A stretch of 64,000 bases of DNA. It comes from Paenibacillus sp. SZ31. Its GTDB lineage: Bacteria; Bacillota; Bacilli; Paenibacillales; Paenibacillaceae. The position numbers were made by a program, and so were the translations under genes. Where the stretch lies: positions 434,001 to 498,000 of the forward strand of contig NZ_JABBEA010000001.1 of NCBI RefSeq assembly GCF_012912005.1, in the 5' to 3' direction. Shown here one piece after another: positions 8,300-17,228 of the stretch (position 1 is its first letter; each line of letters begins with the position of its first letter). Under the pieces are notes generated by a model. It saw only the letters and a program-made list of their open reading frames with translations. It did not search any database and was not told the origin of the DNA.

Positions 8300-8746
8300 G
8301 TTCCTCACCTCTCCCTTACACTTGAGTACCCTACAATATATGTAAGAGTAAGAGATTTGACAGGTCACATGTCATGCTGAACTTGCGGATTTATCATTTC
8401 AGATTTGTGCACATCCTCTATGCAACCGGGTAACGAAAATCACAGGTTTTTGGGGAATTCAGGGAAATAAACCGCATCATATCAACAAAAATAGATAAAA
8501 GTTCTTTAGACCTACAAATGAGTAATTAGAACTATATTATTTTTATTCCTGTTCAATTTGTTCCCTCATTTTTAGTGAAACATTGTAATCTAGGAATATA
8601 CTAGGATGTGAATTGCGCATGGTCTAGTTCGTAGTTCCCTCTTTATTGTGAATTGACGCATTGACGCATTTGTAACCGGTAAACCCGGCACTTGAAAGTA
8701 CCCCGTTGTTTATTGTAGTATTTGGTTAAAAAAAATCGGAGGAAAT
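8300..8746. other. Intergenic region, candidate promoter
   Basis: About 450 bp, AT-rich, with no supported gene. It must hold the divergent promoters of the holin gene and the two-HTH gene. A possible sigma-A promoter for the latter is TTGAAA, 18 bp, TAGTAT near 8692-8721. A tandem TTGACGCA-TTGACGCA lies near 8653. Nothing else is visible. Confidence 0.35.
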
Positions 8747-9343
8747 ATGCCTAATCAACCAGAACAACATTCCATCCAGGCGTGGTCTCTGATCAACCGT
8801 AAATACTTGGGAAAAGGTGTCCGTGTTAAACGATTCCGCAAACCGACACGCTGTCAAATCCGCAATCGTGTTCTTCTTGCCGTGCTGATGGCCAATGATA
8901 TCAAGTTATCTCAGCTCGCTGAAGACCTCTCCATCTCTTCACGCAGTGTCAGTGCGTGGGTGTATGAAGGACGGATACCCGGCAGTACCAATTTGGACAA
9001 GACTTGCCAATTACTCGGCTACCCGCGTCATATTCTCTTCAATGAAGAAGTGGTCCGCAATAGCCCTGTCATATGTCAACCCGAGTCATCTCGCTTCATG
9101 AAGCGTACAGTGACCCGTTCTCCGGTTAGTAACCGTATTCTGACAGGCTTGTGTATGGTCCATGATTTGTCGGTGACAGATGTCAGCCACTGGATCGGGG
9201 TTCATCCCGGCACTTTCCGCAAATGGCTGCATCAGGGAACGCTGCCTTCTGCTGCGTTTCAGGAACAAGCGGAGCAATTTTTCCGCATCCCGAAAACTAT
9301 TTTGTTCGCAGATGTCATCTTGAAAGATCGTCGCAACAACTAA
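8747..9343 (+). CDS. Protein with two XRE-like HTH domains
   Basis: 198-residue predicted DNA-binding protein. Two XRE-type helix-turn-helix segments are visible: LLAVLMANDIKLSQLAEDLSISSRSVSAWVYEGRIPG (residues about 44-80) and ILTGLCMVHDLSVTDVSHWIGVHPGTFRKWLHQGTLP (about 128-166). Each is followed by a similar segment ending 'LFNEEVV' or 'LFADVIL', so the protein looks like an internal duplication. The basic N-terminus (KYLGKGVRVKRFRKPTRCQIRNR) may add contacts. CGGAGG lies 5 nt before the ATG and a good terminator follows. No effector domain; target unknown. Confidence 0.75.
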   Translation: MPNQPEQHSIQAWSLINRKYLGKGVRVKRFRKPTRCQIRNRVLLAVLMANDIKLSQLAEDLSISSRSVSAWVYEGRIPGSTNLDKTCQLLGYPRHILFNEEVVRNSPVICQPESSRFMKRTVTRSPVSNRILTGLCMVHDLSVTDVSHWIGVHPGTFRKWLHQGTLPSAAFQEQAEQFFRIPKTILFADVILKDRRNN

Positions 9344-9357
9344 ATAAGCGAACAGCC

Positions 9358-9397
9358 AAAAGGCTCTGCTCTCCCTTAAGGAGGCCAGAGCCTTTTT
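9358..9397 (+). terminator. Intrinsic terminator after two-HTH gene
   Basis: AAAAGGCTCTG pairs with CAGAGCCTTTTT around a loop that can form a small inner stem; T run on the plus strand. Confidence 0.9.
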
Positions 9398-9568
9398 AAA
9401 TAAACTGCATCCCTTCTCTCCCGAACCTGAAGTGCTCTCCTGGCTCTTCTGGCGGTAATGTCAGATAATCTACCCTTCTTCGCCTTTTGCTTCCAACCAG
9501 AGCCATTACAGTGCTCTACAAGCTAAGCTTATACAACTCAAGAAGACCGTTCTTCATGAAAGTCATCC

Positions 9569-10717
9569 TTACCTTGTGTTCAACACTTCATTAATATATT
9601 TCAATCCGGTATATCGAGGACGAAGCGTATGCGCTGTCGTGAACGCATGCTCCACCATCTCCGAAGTTACACCCAATTGTTCAATAGTCACAGGTCCGCC
9701 TACTTGTTCCAACCATTCGATAAGCTGAGAAGGCTCCGGCAAATGGTCATATATCCCAAACACGGGTTCGCCCGATGTCTGTGCAAGTTCTTTATATTTT
9801 ACAGTAAGTAATGTACAAGCTACGCCAACTTTCGCACCATGCAGAACCGGTCTGTCACCCGCTTGCATCAGATCCATCTCCAAGATATGAGATAGGTGGT
9901 GCTCACCTCCAGATGCTGGACGGGAATGGTCAATGATCAGCATGGAGATGCCCGAAACGATCAGCGCATCCATTAATACAGCTACTCCCTCAGCTCGTCC
10001 CTCTGCAATCGCTTGCACATGTTCTATACAGCTGTTCAGCGCTTCTTCTGTCATCCGATAAGCGACTGGACAGAACGGTTCCCCGCCCAGATCACGAGAA
10101 ACAATCCAGTCTGCAAGGGAAGTATATTTGCCAAGCATATCTCCGAATCCGGCAGCCGTCATCACTTGTGGAGCTTGCTCCAGGATATTCATATCGGCAA
10201 AGATGGCCTCAGGCGGAACAGCCTGAAATGTCTGTTTGATTCCGCTTACAATTAAGGGTGCACCTGCAGAGGTAAACCCATCCACTGAAGCCGCTGTCGG
10301 TATGGACAGAAAAGGCTTGTTCATTTTGGAACATACAAATCGCACCAGATCATGGATGGTACCTGAACCCACGGCGATGACAGCCTGACTTTCCAGGTTC
10401 ACACCCAACATGACCTGTACAATAGCTGCTTCATCCGCAACGATATCACCCGTACGATTCTCCGTCAGAGCGATCTCATCCACATGAATTCCCGCTTCCC
10501 GTATACTGCTCAAGACATCAGATCCAGCGGCCTGTAATGTATGTCGATCATAAACAACCGTCACCCGACCGTATTCTCGCTCAGACAAATAACCTGGTAA
10601 CCTCTGAATGGCCCCAGCTTCCAGATGAATCAGCATATCCACCACTCGGTGTTGATGGCCGCAAGTGCACTCCTGTGCTTCCTCATTCCACGCTGCAATT
10701 CGTTCGTTCATAATCAT
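9569..10717 (-). CDS. egsA: sn-Glycerol-1-phosphate dehydrogenase (AraM/EgsA type)
   Basis: 382-residue metal-dependent NAD(P)H dehydrogenase that reduces dihydroxyacetone phosphate to sn-glycerol-1-phosphate; in Bacillus subtilis the AraM enzyme feeds heptaprenylglyceryl phosphate. Visible signatures: VIAVGSGTIHDLVRF (cofactor), SIPTAASVDGFTSAGAPLI, and metal ligands in FGDMLGKYTSLADW, the SGGEHHLSH block and LHGAKVG. The N-terminal CTCGHQH is also characteristic. In B. subtilis the gene sits in the arabinose operon; here it stands alone with no sugar genes, which suggests a lipid role independent of arabinose. ATG at 10717 with GGAGGG 10 nt upstream. Confidence 0.92.
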   Translation of the reverse strand: MIMNERIAAWNEEAQECTCGHQHRVVDMLIHLEAGAIQRLPGYLSEREYGRVTVVYDRHTLQAAGSDVLSSIREAGIHVDEIALTENRTGDIVADEAAIVQVMLGVNLESQAVIAVGSGTIHDLVRFVCSKMNKPFLSIPTAASVDGFTSAGAPLIVSGIKQTFQAVPPEAIFADMNILEQAPQVMTAAGFGDMLGKYTSLADWIVSRDLGGEPFCPVAYRMTEEALNSCIEHVQAIAEGRAEGVAVLMDALIVSGISMLIIDHSRPASGGEHHLSHILEMDLMQAGDRPVLHGAKVGVACTLLTVKYKELAQTSGEPVFGIYDHLPEPSQLIEWLEQVGGPVTIEQLGVTSEMVEHAFTTAHTLRPRYTGLKYINEVLNTR

Positions 10718-10876
10718 TCGCTCTTACCCTCCCATATGAAATATCATGCATAATTACCTGGTTAAAACCACAAAATGAAAAAAGGAAATAAAATGTGATG
10801 ATTTTCCTGATCACACTTTACTGCCTGTACCCAATATTTGCAAATCCATATCTCACATTTCCAAGTAGGTGAATCG

Positions 10877-11095
10877 ATGAAATTAACCAAAAAATTAGGA
10901 ATTTCGCTCGGATTTCTCGCTGGAACCACTTTTGGCAGTGGTGTAGCATTTTTGTTTCGTCTCCAGTCGCTCGAAGTGGTTGCCAGTGTTACGCTATTCG
11001 GTATTGCAGGAGCCATTGCCGGGATCATCACGGCAGTCATTCTGCGCCAGCGGCAACATGAGAATGCTAGCAGCAAAATGCCGGATTCACACTAA
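10877..11095 (+). CDS. Small two-segment membrane protein
   Basis: 72-residue protein. MKLTKKLGISLGFLAGTTFGSGVAFLFRL and VVASVTLFGIAGAIAGIITAVILRQRQ give two hydrophobic helices with basic ends and a polar tail. Glycine-rich helices suggest close packing. AGGTG precedes the ATG at 10877, the best start; the frame is open a little further upstream without an RBS. It ends just before a strong bidirectional terminator. Family not recognised. Confidence 0.6.
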   Translation: MKLTKKLGISLGFLAGTTFGSGVAFLFRLQSLEVVASVTLFGIAGAIAGIITAVILRQRQHENASSKMPDSH

Positions 11096-11107
11096 TGATC
11101 CACAAAA

Positions 11108-11157
11108 CAAAAAAAGGTTCGTGAATTGCCCTAGAGCAACTCACGAACCTTTTTTTG
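11108..11157. terminator. Bidirectional intrinsic terminator
   Basis: AAAAAAAGGTTCGTGA and its complement TCACGAACCTTTTTTT form a long stem with T tracts on both strands. It separates the small membrane protein (plus) from tRNA-Leu (minus). Confidence 0.93.
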
Positions 11158-11162
11158 TTAGA

Positions 11163-11246
<84 letters not shown>

Positions 11247-11467
11247 ATAATATGTATCTCCTCATCCATCGATGAAAAGCGTTCCGGTGAAGCAATTCCT
11301 TGTTTTACCGTAATTCAGAGTATACATGCTCCAAAATAAAAATGCAACTTCTTTTTTCTTTATTCATGAATAGGACATATGTCCTTTTTTATCAATTTCA
11401 AACACCCTATCGTAGAATTAAACAAATACTCCACTCATACGAATGAAAAATAAAGGAGAGATCCACT

Positions 11468-12460
11468 TTGAAGACAGCTAGTCTTTGCTTTATCGGTGCA
11501 GGGTTTCATGCATCCACGAATATACATCCTTCTGTTGTTGAAGCCGGAGCGCAGATTCAGGCCATTGCCACTCGCAGTACCGAACGTTCTGAAGCAGCTC
11601 TGCTGCGTTTTGGCAGCAACGGAAAAGCGTATGACAATGCTCAACTTATGTTACAGCAGGAAACTTGTGACGGAGTCGTTGTGGTTGCACAGCCTATAGA
11701 TCAGACCGCTCTTGTCCTTGAATGTATTCAGGCTGGCAAGAATGTATACGTGGATAAGCCGCTCGGATGGAACGCAGCGGAAGCCGCCACTGTAGCAGAA
11801 GCTGCCGAAAAGGCTGGTGTTGTCGTCATGGTCGGTTTTATGAAACGTTATGCTCCGGTATATATGAAGCTCAAGGAACTCATTGATGGTGGTTCGTTAG
11901 GTAAGGTACGTTCATTCCAGATGAAGTTCGCTGTTGACAGTACACCATTTTGCAAGGATGAGGAACAATTCATGAAGCTCGCTGCCATTCATATGGTCGA
12001 TCTGATGCGTTTCCTGTTCGGAGAAGCCGTGCGGGTTACAGGCACAACCGTGAAGGACGGGGAACATATTAACCAGAGTATTTCAATTTTATTCGAAAAT
12101 AACGTCGTGGGCAGTGCGTACTTTACCGGCATGAGTGCATGGTCAAGAGAGAGCGAAAGTGTGCTCGTCACCTTTGATAACGGATTTGCGTCAGCTGAAG
12201 AGATCAACACACTCACCGTTCATCAATCCCGCAGCTCGGACAGCCTTCCCTGGAAATCTCTTGAAGAGCAAGATACTGTTTATACCCCTTCTGGCTCTCC
12301 CATGTCTGGAGCTTATCGAGACCTTTATCTGCGTGGGTTCGTTGGTGAAATGGCTCATTTCATCGAATGTTGCCAGAATCAGTCTATCCCACATTCCAGC
12401 GCCAAGGATAATATTGGAACGATGGCGCTATGCGACTCTATTCTGTCGTCACTGAAGTGA
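11468..12460 (+). CDS. Gfo/Idh/MocA family oxidoreductase
   Basis: 330-residue NAD(P)-dependent dehydrogenase with an N-terminal Rossmann fold. The nucleotide motif CFIGAGFHAS replaces the usual GxGxxG with GAGFHA. The family EKP-type signature is present as YVDKPLGWN with the catalytic Lys, and the substrate domain carries IHMVDLMRFLFGE where the usual catalytic D-x-x-x-H pattern lies. Substrate unknown, probably a sugar or sugar acid. It starts at TTG 6-7 nt after AAGGAGAG. Followed 49 bp later by doxX-like gene, likely co-transcribed. Confidence 0.88.
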   Translation: MKTASLCFIGAGFHASTNIHPSVVEAGAQIQAIATRSTERSEAALLRFGSNGKAYDNAQLMLQQETCDGVVVVAQPIDQTALVLECIQAGKNVYVDKPLGWNAAEAATVAEAAEKAGVVVMVGFMKRYAPVYMKLKELIDGGSLGKVRSFQMKFAVDSTPFCKDEEQFMKLAAIHMVDLMRFLFGEAVRVTGTTVKDGEHINQSISILFENNVVGSAYFTGMSAWSRESESVLVTFDNGFASAEEINTLTVHQSRSSDSLPWKSLEEQDTVYTPSGSPMSGAYRDLYLRGFVGEMAHFIECCQNQSIPHSSAKDNIGTMALCDSILSSLK

Positions 12461-12509
12461 CGCATTTACGTTCACCATTTTATTCATCCAGAGAAGAGGA
12501 AATAATCAT

Positions 12510-12911
12510 ATGTTGGACACAGGCCTACTCATCATTCGTCTCGTAATTGGTATCATTATGGTCGGACATGCATGCAAGAAACTGTTTGGCTGGTTTGGTG
12601 GCGAGGGTGTATCAGGGACGGCTGAATTCTTCGGGGCGATTGGTCTGCAGCCTGCCAGGACCATGGCCGTGTGTGCCGGACTTGCCGAATTAATCGGTGG
12701 ATTCCTGTTTGGAGCCGGTCTATGGATAATCATTGGTGCCGTTCTGCTCATGATTACCATGATCGTAGCGATCCTCAAAGTGCACGCAGACAAAGGACTA
12801 TGGAATCTGAATGGAGGATTTGAATATAACCTTGTGATGCTTGGATCGTTACTTGGTGTTGCCCTTGCTGGTGCCGGGGCTTATTCCCTCGACGCCCTGC
12901 TATTGCTATAA
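12510..12911 (+). CDS. DoxX family membrane protein
   Basis: 133-residue four-helix membrane protein of the DoxX superfamily. GLLIIRLVIGIIMVGHACKKLFGWFGG is the conserved first helix and loop. AGLAELIGGFLFGAGLW with AILKVHADKGLWNLNGGFEYNLVMLGSLL covers helices 2-4, including the conserved N-GG-E-N block. DoxX relatives occur with redox and thiol-stress systems; the reaction here is unknown. AGAGGAA upstream of ATG. Confidence 0.88.
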   Translation: MLDTGLLIIRLVIGIIMVGHACKKLFGWFGGEGVSGTAEFFGAIGLQPARTMAVCAGLAELIGGFLFGAGLWIIIGAVLLMITMIVAILKVHADKGLWNLNGGFEYNLVMLGSLLGVALAGAGAYSLDALLLL

Positions 12912-12965
12912 TATACCGTTTTATCACTACGAACCTCGGATGTTTCGCCAGACGTATACAAGACA

Positions 12966-13004
12966 AAAGAAGCTGTCCCTTGTTCCTAGGGATCAGCTTC
13001 TTTG
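12966..13004. terminator. Bidirectional intrinsic terminator
   Basis: AAAGAAGCTG...CAGCTTCTTT stem with inner TCCC/GGGA; T-rich on both sides. Serves the doxX-like gene (plus) and the diguanylate cyclase (minus). Confidence 0.85.
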
Positions 13005-13005
13005 C

Positions 13006-14622
13006 TTATTTGATAACCGTCTGGATCGTAACCGTACGATTACGCCCCTCTTCCTTCGCTTGATACAGTGCATTATCTGCCAAGTGAAACAATTCTGTCG
13101 CTGTTGTGGAGTGCTTCGGATATTCAGCAATCCCAGCCGAGATAGTGACGGAACGATCTATAGGCAAATTACTTTCCTCAACCGTTATACGGATACGTTC
13201 AGCAATCTCAAAAGCCACGTTGGACTCGGAATTCCTTAACAAGACTACAAATTCCTCTCCACCAAACCGAGCGCAGACATCTTCTGGTCGAACAGACAAT
13301 TGAATGATATTGGCAATGTGTTTCAGCACTTCATCCCCTGCATGATGCCCGAATGTATCATTAATGGATTTGAAGCGGTCAATATCCAAAACAATAATGG
13401 AGAATGGAACTTCGTTCTGAATCCAATCCTGGATAACCTCTTCGAAGGTTCTACGATTGTTCATGCCTGTCAAGACATCTGTTCGGGCGTCATAGGCTAG
13501 CTGGTTCGTCTGTTTCCTAAAGTTCGCCATCGCGCCAACCACTGTTCGGGTGAGAAGATCCGCCTCTCTGTTCCAGTGAGGCTTCATCACAGGCAGCTCC
13601 ACTTGTCCTTTATCAACTTGATTCACCAGATCCGCCAACATAGCAAAAGGACTGGCCAGTTTGCGTGCAACCCGCACTACAATAAGGGTCAAAATCAGGA
13701 AAGGCACTGAAGTATACAGCAACAACATACGAATATGATGATTCAACTGATCATACACCGTTTGGGTTGGAGACACGATCACGACGCCCCAGTCTGTTGA
13801 TGGGACTTTGTAATAACCCGCAAGGGAGTCTACACCTGCCAGATTTTTGTACTGTTCTTTCCCCGTCTCGTCTTGTAGCAGCTTCTGCACTACTTCATTT
13901 TTACTGACATTTTCACCAATTCGATTCGTGTTCGGATGAAATAACAAGGTGCCCTTCTGATCTACAATAAAAAAGTAGGAACCATTGCTTGTCTTGAGTT
14001 GACTCCCAAAGGAGAGACTCAAGATATTATCTTCCTGCAAAAAAATATTTCCACCGATCGTCCCTTGGTACGCTCCTGTCGAATCAAAGATCGGTTCACT
14101 GACAAATACAATTCGGCGCTTCGTTCTTGGCGTCTGATACGCTTCGGAGATATATGAAGCCCTCGATTTAATCGCTGCTTTTGCTGCATCAGAACTCACA
14201 TGCTGACCTACGCTGGCCTGTGAATAGGGGGATATGGACCTGACTACTCCCGTTTCATCCACCAGAGCGACAGAATTAAAAAAATTGCTGCTATTCCGGA
14301 TCAAATCTAGGGTGGAATTCAACTGCTCCGTATCAGAGTAGTCCATCTCCGGGAAATACTTGGCTGCATATTTCAAGCTATCCTGCATGGAATAAAAAAG
14401 CGAATCCAGCGTTTGGCTCATTTGCACTGCGCTCGCATAATTTAGCGACAGGGTGTTATCAATGAGTGACTGTTTCTGAGATGTATAAGATGAGATAACC
14501 ATGATGGTCAACGTCATTAAAACTGAAATGGTGACCAACCCGCCGAGCAAAGCCGTAAGACTGATCTTCTTGATATTTTTGATTTTTCTTCGTAATCTGG
14601 ATGTTCTGTTCTCTGCGATCAT
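13006..14622 (-). CDS. Membrane diguanylate cyclase (dCache-GGDEF)
   Basis: 538-residue sensor enzyme that makes cyclic di-GMP from two GTP. TM1 is about residues 20-45. An extracellular double-Cache-type sensor spans about 50-295 (VALVDETGVVRSISPYS and FFIVDQKGTLLFHPN are Cache strands). TM2 is about 298-318, followed by a HAMP-like linker, then the GGDEF domain from about 375. The active site reads RFGGEEF, which is a functional variant, and the inhibitory I-site RxxD is present as RPED five residues upstream, so product inhibition is expected. ATG with GGGGGAAG upstream. Orphan gene; ligand unknown. Confidence 0.94.
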   Translation of the reverse strand: MIAENRTSRLRRKIKNIKKISLTALLGGLVTISVLMTLTIMVISSYTSQKQSLIDNTLSLNYASAVQMSQTLDSLFYSMQDSLKYAAKYFPEMDYSDTEQLNSTLDLIRNSSNFFNSVALVDETGVVRSISPYSQASVGQHVSSDAAKAAIKSRASYISEAYQTPRTKRRIVFVSEPIFDSTGAYQGTIGGNIFLQEDNILSLSFGSQLKTSNGSYFFIVDQKGTLLFHPNTNRIGENVSKNEVVQKLLQDETGKEQYKNLAGVDSLAGYYKVPSTDWGVVIVSPTQTVYDQLNHHIRMLLLYTSVPFLILTLIVVRVARKLASPFAMLADLVNQVDKGQVELPVMKPHWNREADLLTRTVVGAMANFRKQTNQLAYDARTDVLTGMNNRRTFEEVIQDWIQNEVPFSIIVLDIDRFKSINDTFGHHAGDEVLKHIANIIQLSVRPEDVCARFGGEEFVVLLRNSESNVAFEIAERIRITVEESNLPIDRSVTISAGIAEYPKHSTTATELFHLADNALYQAKEEGRNRTVTIQTVIK

Positions 14623-14787
14623 TTTATAACTTCCCCCGGATTTTCATGAAAAGGCATATTCCCTCTATCTTATACGAAAGTTGTTAAGATCAAATAAAGA
14701 GTTTATGAAGTCTTAACAATTACATCGTAAGATTGACGATTTAATGACATTTTACTTTCCCTGGAAGAATCACTGTTCAGAATCGCC

Positions 14788-15525
14788 CTAATCAACAATG
14801 ATATATCCTTCATCTGGCTCTTGTTCAACAAACCCTGCCATCTGACGAACCTGAAATTCGATCGGGTGATGACTACCCATTAAAATGCGATTTTGAACTT
14901 CATCCGCTGTTTCTGTAGGCAATGCGAATGCACGTGTATAGGCAAACTGTCCCTGAAGTGTCGTATAGATCGCATTGACAAGCCGATCGTTGCCCGCACG
15001 CCCGAACACATTAAGAATCACAGATCCATCCGAGTCCAGCTTGTCCTTGACCATCGCAAAAAAATCACTGGATATAAACTGCTCGGGTGTACCCGTTGCC
15101 GTAAAGGCATCAATAATAATATAATCATATGTCCCAGCAGGTTCCTGTCCTAATAATTCACGACCATCCCCAATGAGCACAGGGCTTCCCTCATATCCAA
15201 AAAAGGTCTGGCTCAACTCTGCGACTTCTGCGTCCAGCTCAGCCACCTTGACCTGACGATCAGACAAGTAGGTTGGCAATGTGCCAATACCATGTCCCAC
15301 CACAAATACGGTATCAAATTCAGGATCATTCCGCTCCATTAGATGCACTATCGCTCTGGGATACTCCAGCACCATCCGGGCAGGCTCATCCAGATCCATT
15401 GCACCCTGCACAGCTGCGTTGGAGAATTCTAATACACGAAACCGTCCCTTCTCTCCATAAAGCCTTTTTATATCATATACCGTCAGCTCATGCTGTTCAC
15501 TTTTATTTCGATACAGAACTCTCAC
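14788..15525 (-). CDS. Spermidine synthase-like protein
   Basis: 245-residue Rossmann-fold protein of the spermidine synthase/methyltransferase superfamily. A short N-terminal beta part (LYRNKSEQHELTVYDI) precedes the fold. The usual GGGDGG nucleotide motif is replaced by VVGHGIGTLP; an acidic residue after the second strand (VAELDAEVAELSQTFFG), GDGRELL and YDYIIIDAFTATG follow. The altered glycine loop and lack of a polyamine-pathway neighbour argue against assigning spermidine synthase. GTG start with GAAGGGAG upstream. Confidence 0.75.
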   Translation of the reverse strand: MRVLYRNKSEQHELTVYDIKRLYGEKGRFRVLEFSNAAVQGAMDLDEPARMVLEYPRAIVHLMERNDPEFDTVFVVGHGIGTLPTYLSDRQVKVAELDAEVAELSQTFFGYEGSPVLIGDGRELLGQEPAGTYDYIIIDAFTATGTPEQFISSDFFAMVKDKLDSDGSVILNVFGRAGNDRLVNAIYTTLQGQFAYTRAFALPTETADEVQNRILMGSHHPIEFQVRQMAGFVEQEPDEGYIIVD

Positions 15526-15627
15526 TAACCGTTCTCCCTTCGTACGCTTACACCTATTCGACAGATACCTTCATTCTATTACACGGGATGACAACATACC
15601 AGCCCATACTTGAACGATCATAGTCGA

Positions 15628-15665
15628 ACAAAAAAACCGTTTCCGATCATACGGAGACGGCTTTT
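15628..15665. terminator. Intrinsic terminator after lysR-type gene
   Basis: AACCGTTTCCG/CGGAGACGG stem with a T tract on the minus strand and a shorter one on the plus strand, 20 bp past the LysR stop. Confidence 0.82.
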
Positions 15666-15686
15666 CTTATGAACCTTTCAACATCA

Positions 15687-16589
15687 TTAAGACCCTATGG
15701 CCTCATGCAGTGCCTGTACATATTCTACGCCCAGATTCGAGAGAGAAGTACTCTTGTGACTTATCCATCCTACATTAATGGTTTCCTCGCATTCCAGCGG
15801 AACAGGAATAATCTCATTACCGTTCAAGTCGGAGCTGAGTACTCCAGTAGATATCGTATAACCATTTAAACCAATCAACAGATTAAACAACGTTGCCCGG
15901 TCATTGACCTGTATGCTTTTGGGATGAGATAACGTACTGAGAATTTCTTCGGAAAAATGAAAGGAATTGTACTCTCCCTGGTCAAAGGACAGGTACGGAT
16001 AATCCTGCAGTTGCTCAATCGCAACCGATTCTTGCTTCGCCAGCGGGTTCTTCACACTGATAAAGATATGGGGCTTGGCTGTAAACAGGCTCGTGAAGAC
16101 CAATCCCGCGTCTTTTAACAATTTGTTAATTACCTTGGCATTGAATTCATTCAAATACAGAATGCCAATTTCACTACGCAGGCTTTTCACATCCTGGATG
16201 ATCTCGTAGGTCTTCGTCTCCCGAAGCGCCAACTCGTATTCATCCTGACCATATTGCTGTACCAGACGAACAAAGGCATTCACTGCAAACGCATAGTGCT
16301 GTGTCGATACGGAGAAATGCTGCGGCGATGGCTTGGCGTTCAGATACCGGTTTTCCAGCAGTTCGGCTTGCTCCACCACCTGACGTGCATAACTCAGAAA
16401 CTCGACGCCTTCTTTGGACAGCGATATGCCCTTATTGGTACGTTCAAAAATGGTAATGCGCAACTCCTGCTCCAAATCTCGAATGGCATTCGACAGGCTG
16501 GGTTGCGAGATAAATAGCCGTTTGGCCGCTTCATTCATCGAGCCACGCGTAGCAACCTCAATTACATATTTTAATTGTTGTAGGGTCAA
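15687..16589 (-). CDS. LysR family transcriptional regulator
   Basis: 300-residue regulator. The N-terminal winged helix is MTLQQLKYVIEVATRGSMNEAAKRLFISQPSLSNAIRDLEQELRITIFERTNKG (split here only as description of residues 1-54). The C-terminal effector domain spans about 90-295. I start at TTG 16589, 7 nt after GAGGAG. The frame is open for another 59 codons upstream, but that part does not resemble LysR proteins and overlaps the MerR gene. No divergent target gene is adjacent (the MerR gene lies 34 bp upstream on the same strand), so the regulon is unknown. Confidence 0.9.
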   Translation of the reverse strand: MTLQQLKYVIEVATRGSMNEAAKRLFISQPSLSNAIRDLEQELRITIFERTNKGISLSKEGVEFLSYARQVVEQAELLENRYLNAKPSPQHFSVSTQHYAFAVNAFVRLVQQYGQDEYELALRETKTYEIIQDVKSLRSEIGILYLNEFNAKVINKLLKDAGLVFTSLFTAKPHIFISVKNPLAKQESVAIEQLQDYPYLSFDQGEYNSFHFSEEILSTLSHPKSIQVNDRATLFNLLIGLNGYTISTGVLSSDLNGNEIIPVPLECEETINVGWISHKSTSLSNLGVEYVQALHEAIGS

Positions 16590-16623
16590 AGTTGAACTCC
16601 TCTTTTCACTGTCAATTGTACCA

Positions 16624-17058
16624 TCAGGAGAAAATGTTCTTTTTCTCCAACATAGACATCTGGTTCTCCCCGGTAATAGGGCATTCATCAGGATACATAC
16701 TTCGTTTATCCAACTTCTCGTCGATAAAATCAACCACCTGCTGTAGCGAAGCAATCTGTGCTTCAACTTTCTTTCGATGGTTCACCAGCATCTCTCGTTC
16801 CTCCGGGAAATCTGCGAGATCCGATTCCATGGACATCTGTAGATAAGGCTTCATTTCCTCCAGAGACATGCCAGTTTTTTTCAGGCAAGTGATCAACTTC
16901 ATCGTATGAATATCCTCCGGGCGGTATACCCGATGGCGATTGGCTTTGCGTTCAGCTCGGGGAAGCAGTCCGATTTTCTCATAATAACGAATCGTATCTT
17001 CTGATAATCCGGCCTGGTCCGACGTTTCTTTAATGGAGAACACAACATTCTGGCTCAT
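16624..17058 (-). CDS. MerR family transcriptional regulator
   Basis: 144-residue regulator with the MerR winged helix at residues about 6-75 (FSIKETSDQAGLSEDTIRYYEKIGLLP ... YRPEDIHTMKLITCLKKTGMSLEEMKPYL), then a dimerisation helix (ESDLADFPEEREMLVNHRKKVEAQIASLQ). It lacks a cysteine-rich metal site, resembling the SoxR/AdhR-type group responding to electrophiles or metabolites. ATG at 17058 has GGAGGAGGG 7 nt upstream; in-frame upstream codons are not needed. It is divergent from an SDR gene, and both promoters carry the same palindrome between -35 and -10, so it should control itself and the SDR. Confidence 0.93.
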   Translation of the reverse strand: MSQNVVFSIKETSDQAGLSEDTIRYYEKIGLLPRAERKANRHRVYRPEDIHTMKLITCLKKTGMSLEEMKPYLQMSMESDLADFPEEREMLVNHRKKVEAQIASLQQVVDFIDEKLDKRSMYPDECPITGENQMSMLEKKNIFS

Positions 17059-17090
17059 CCTATGGCCCTCCTCCGCATTCATCTCTCTCC

Positions 17091-17121
17091 ATATTACAAC
17101 TTGGAGTCAGCTCCAAGTCAA
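17091..17121 (-). promoter_or_regulatory. merR promoter with MerR operator in 19-bp spacer
   Basis: On the minus strand TTGACT (17116-17121) and TAATAT (17091-17096) are separated by 19 bp. The spacer is filled by palindrome ACTTGGAG-CTGA-CTCCAAGT (17099-17118). An over-long spacer holding a dyad is the mark of MerR-activated promoters. Confidence 0.85.
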
Positions 17122-17146
17122 GCATGATTCGTTCCAATCTACCCTC

Positions 17147-17177
17147 TTGACTTGGAGTCGACTCCAAGTTATAGAAT
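17147..17177 (+). promoter_or_regulatory. SDR promoter with MerR operator in 19-bp spacer
   Basis: TTGACT (17147-17152), 19-bp spacer, TAGAAT (17172-17177). The dyad ACTTGGAG-TCGA-CTCCAAGT fills 17150-17169 and is a fully symmetric 20-mer. It differs from the merR-side operator only in the four central bases. Confidence 0.88.
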
Positions 17178-17228
17178 GAGCGCAGCATACAGATTCGTTC
17201 TGTAATCCCATTCTATCTGGAGGTATTT

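Noticed and set aside
16590..16766. 59-codon N-terminal extension of the LysR protein
   Set aside because: It overlaps the MerR gene, has no LysR-like features, and the TTG at 16589 has a strong RBS at the conserved domain start.
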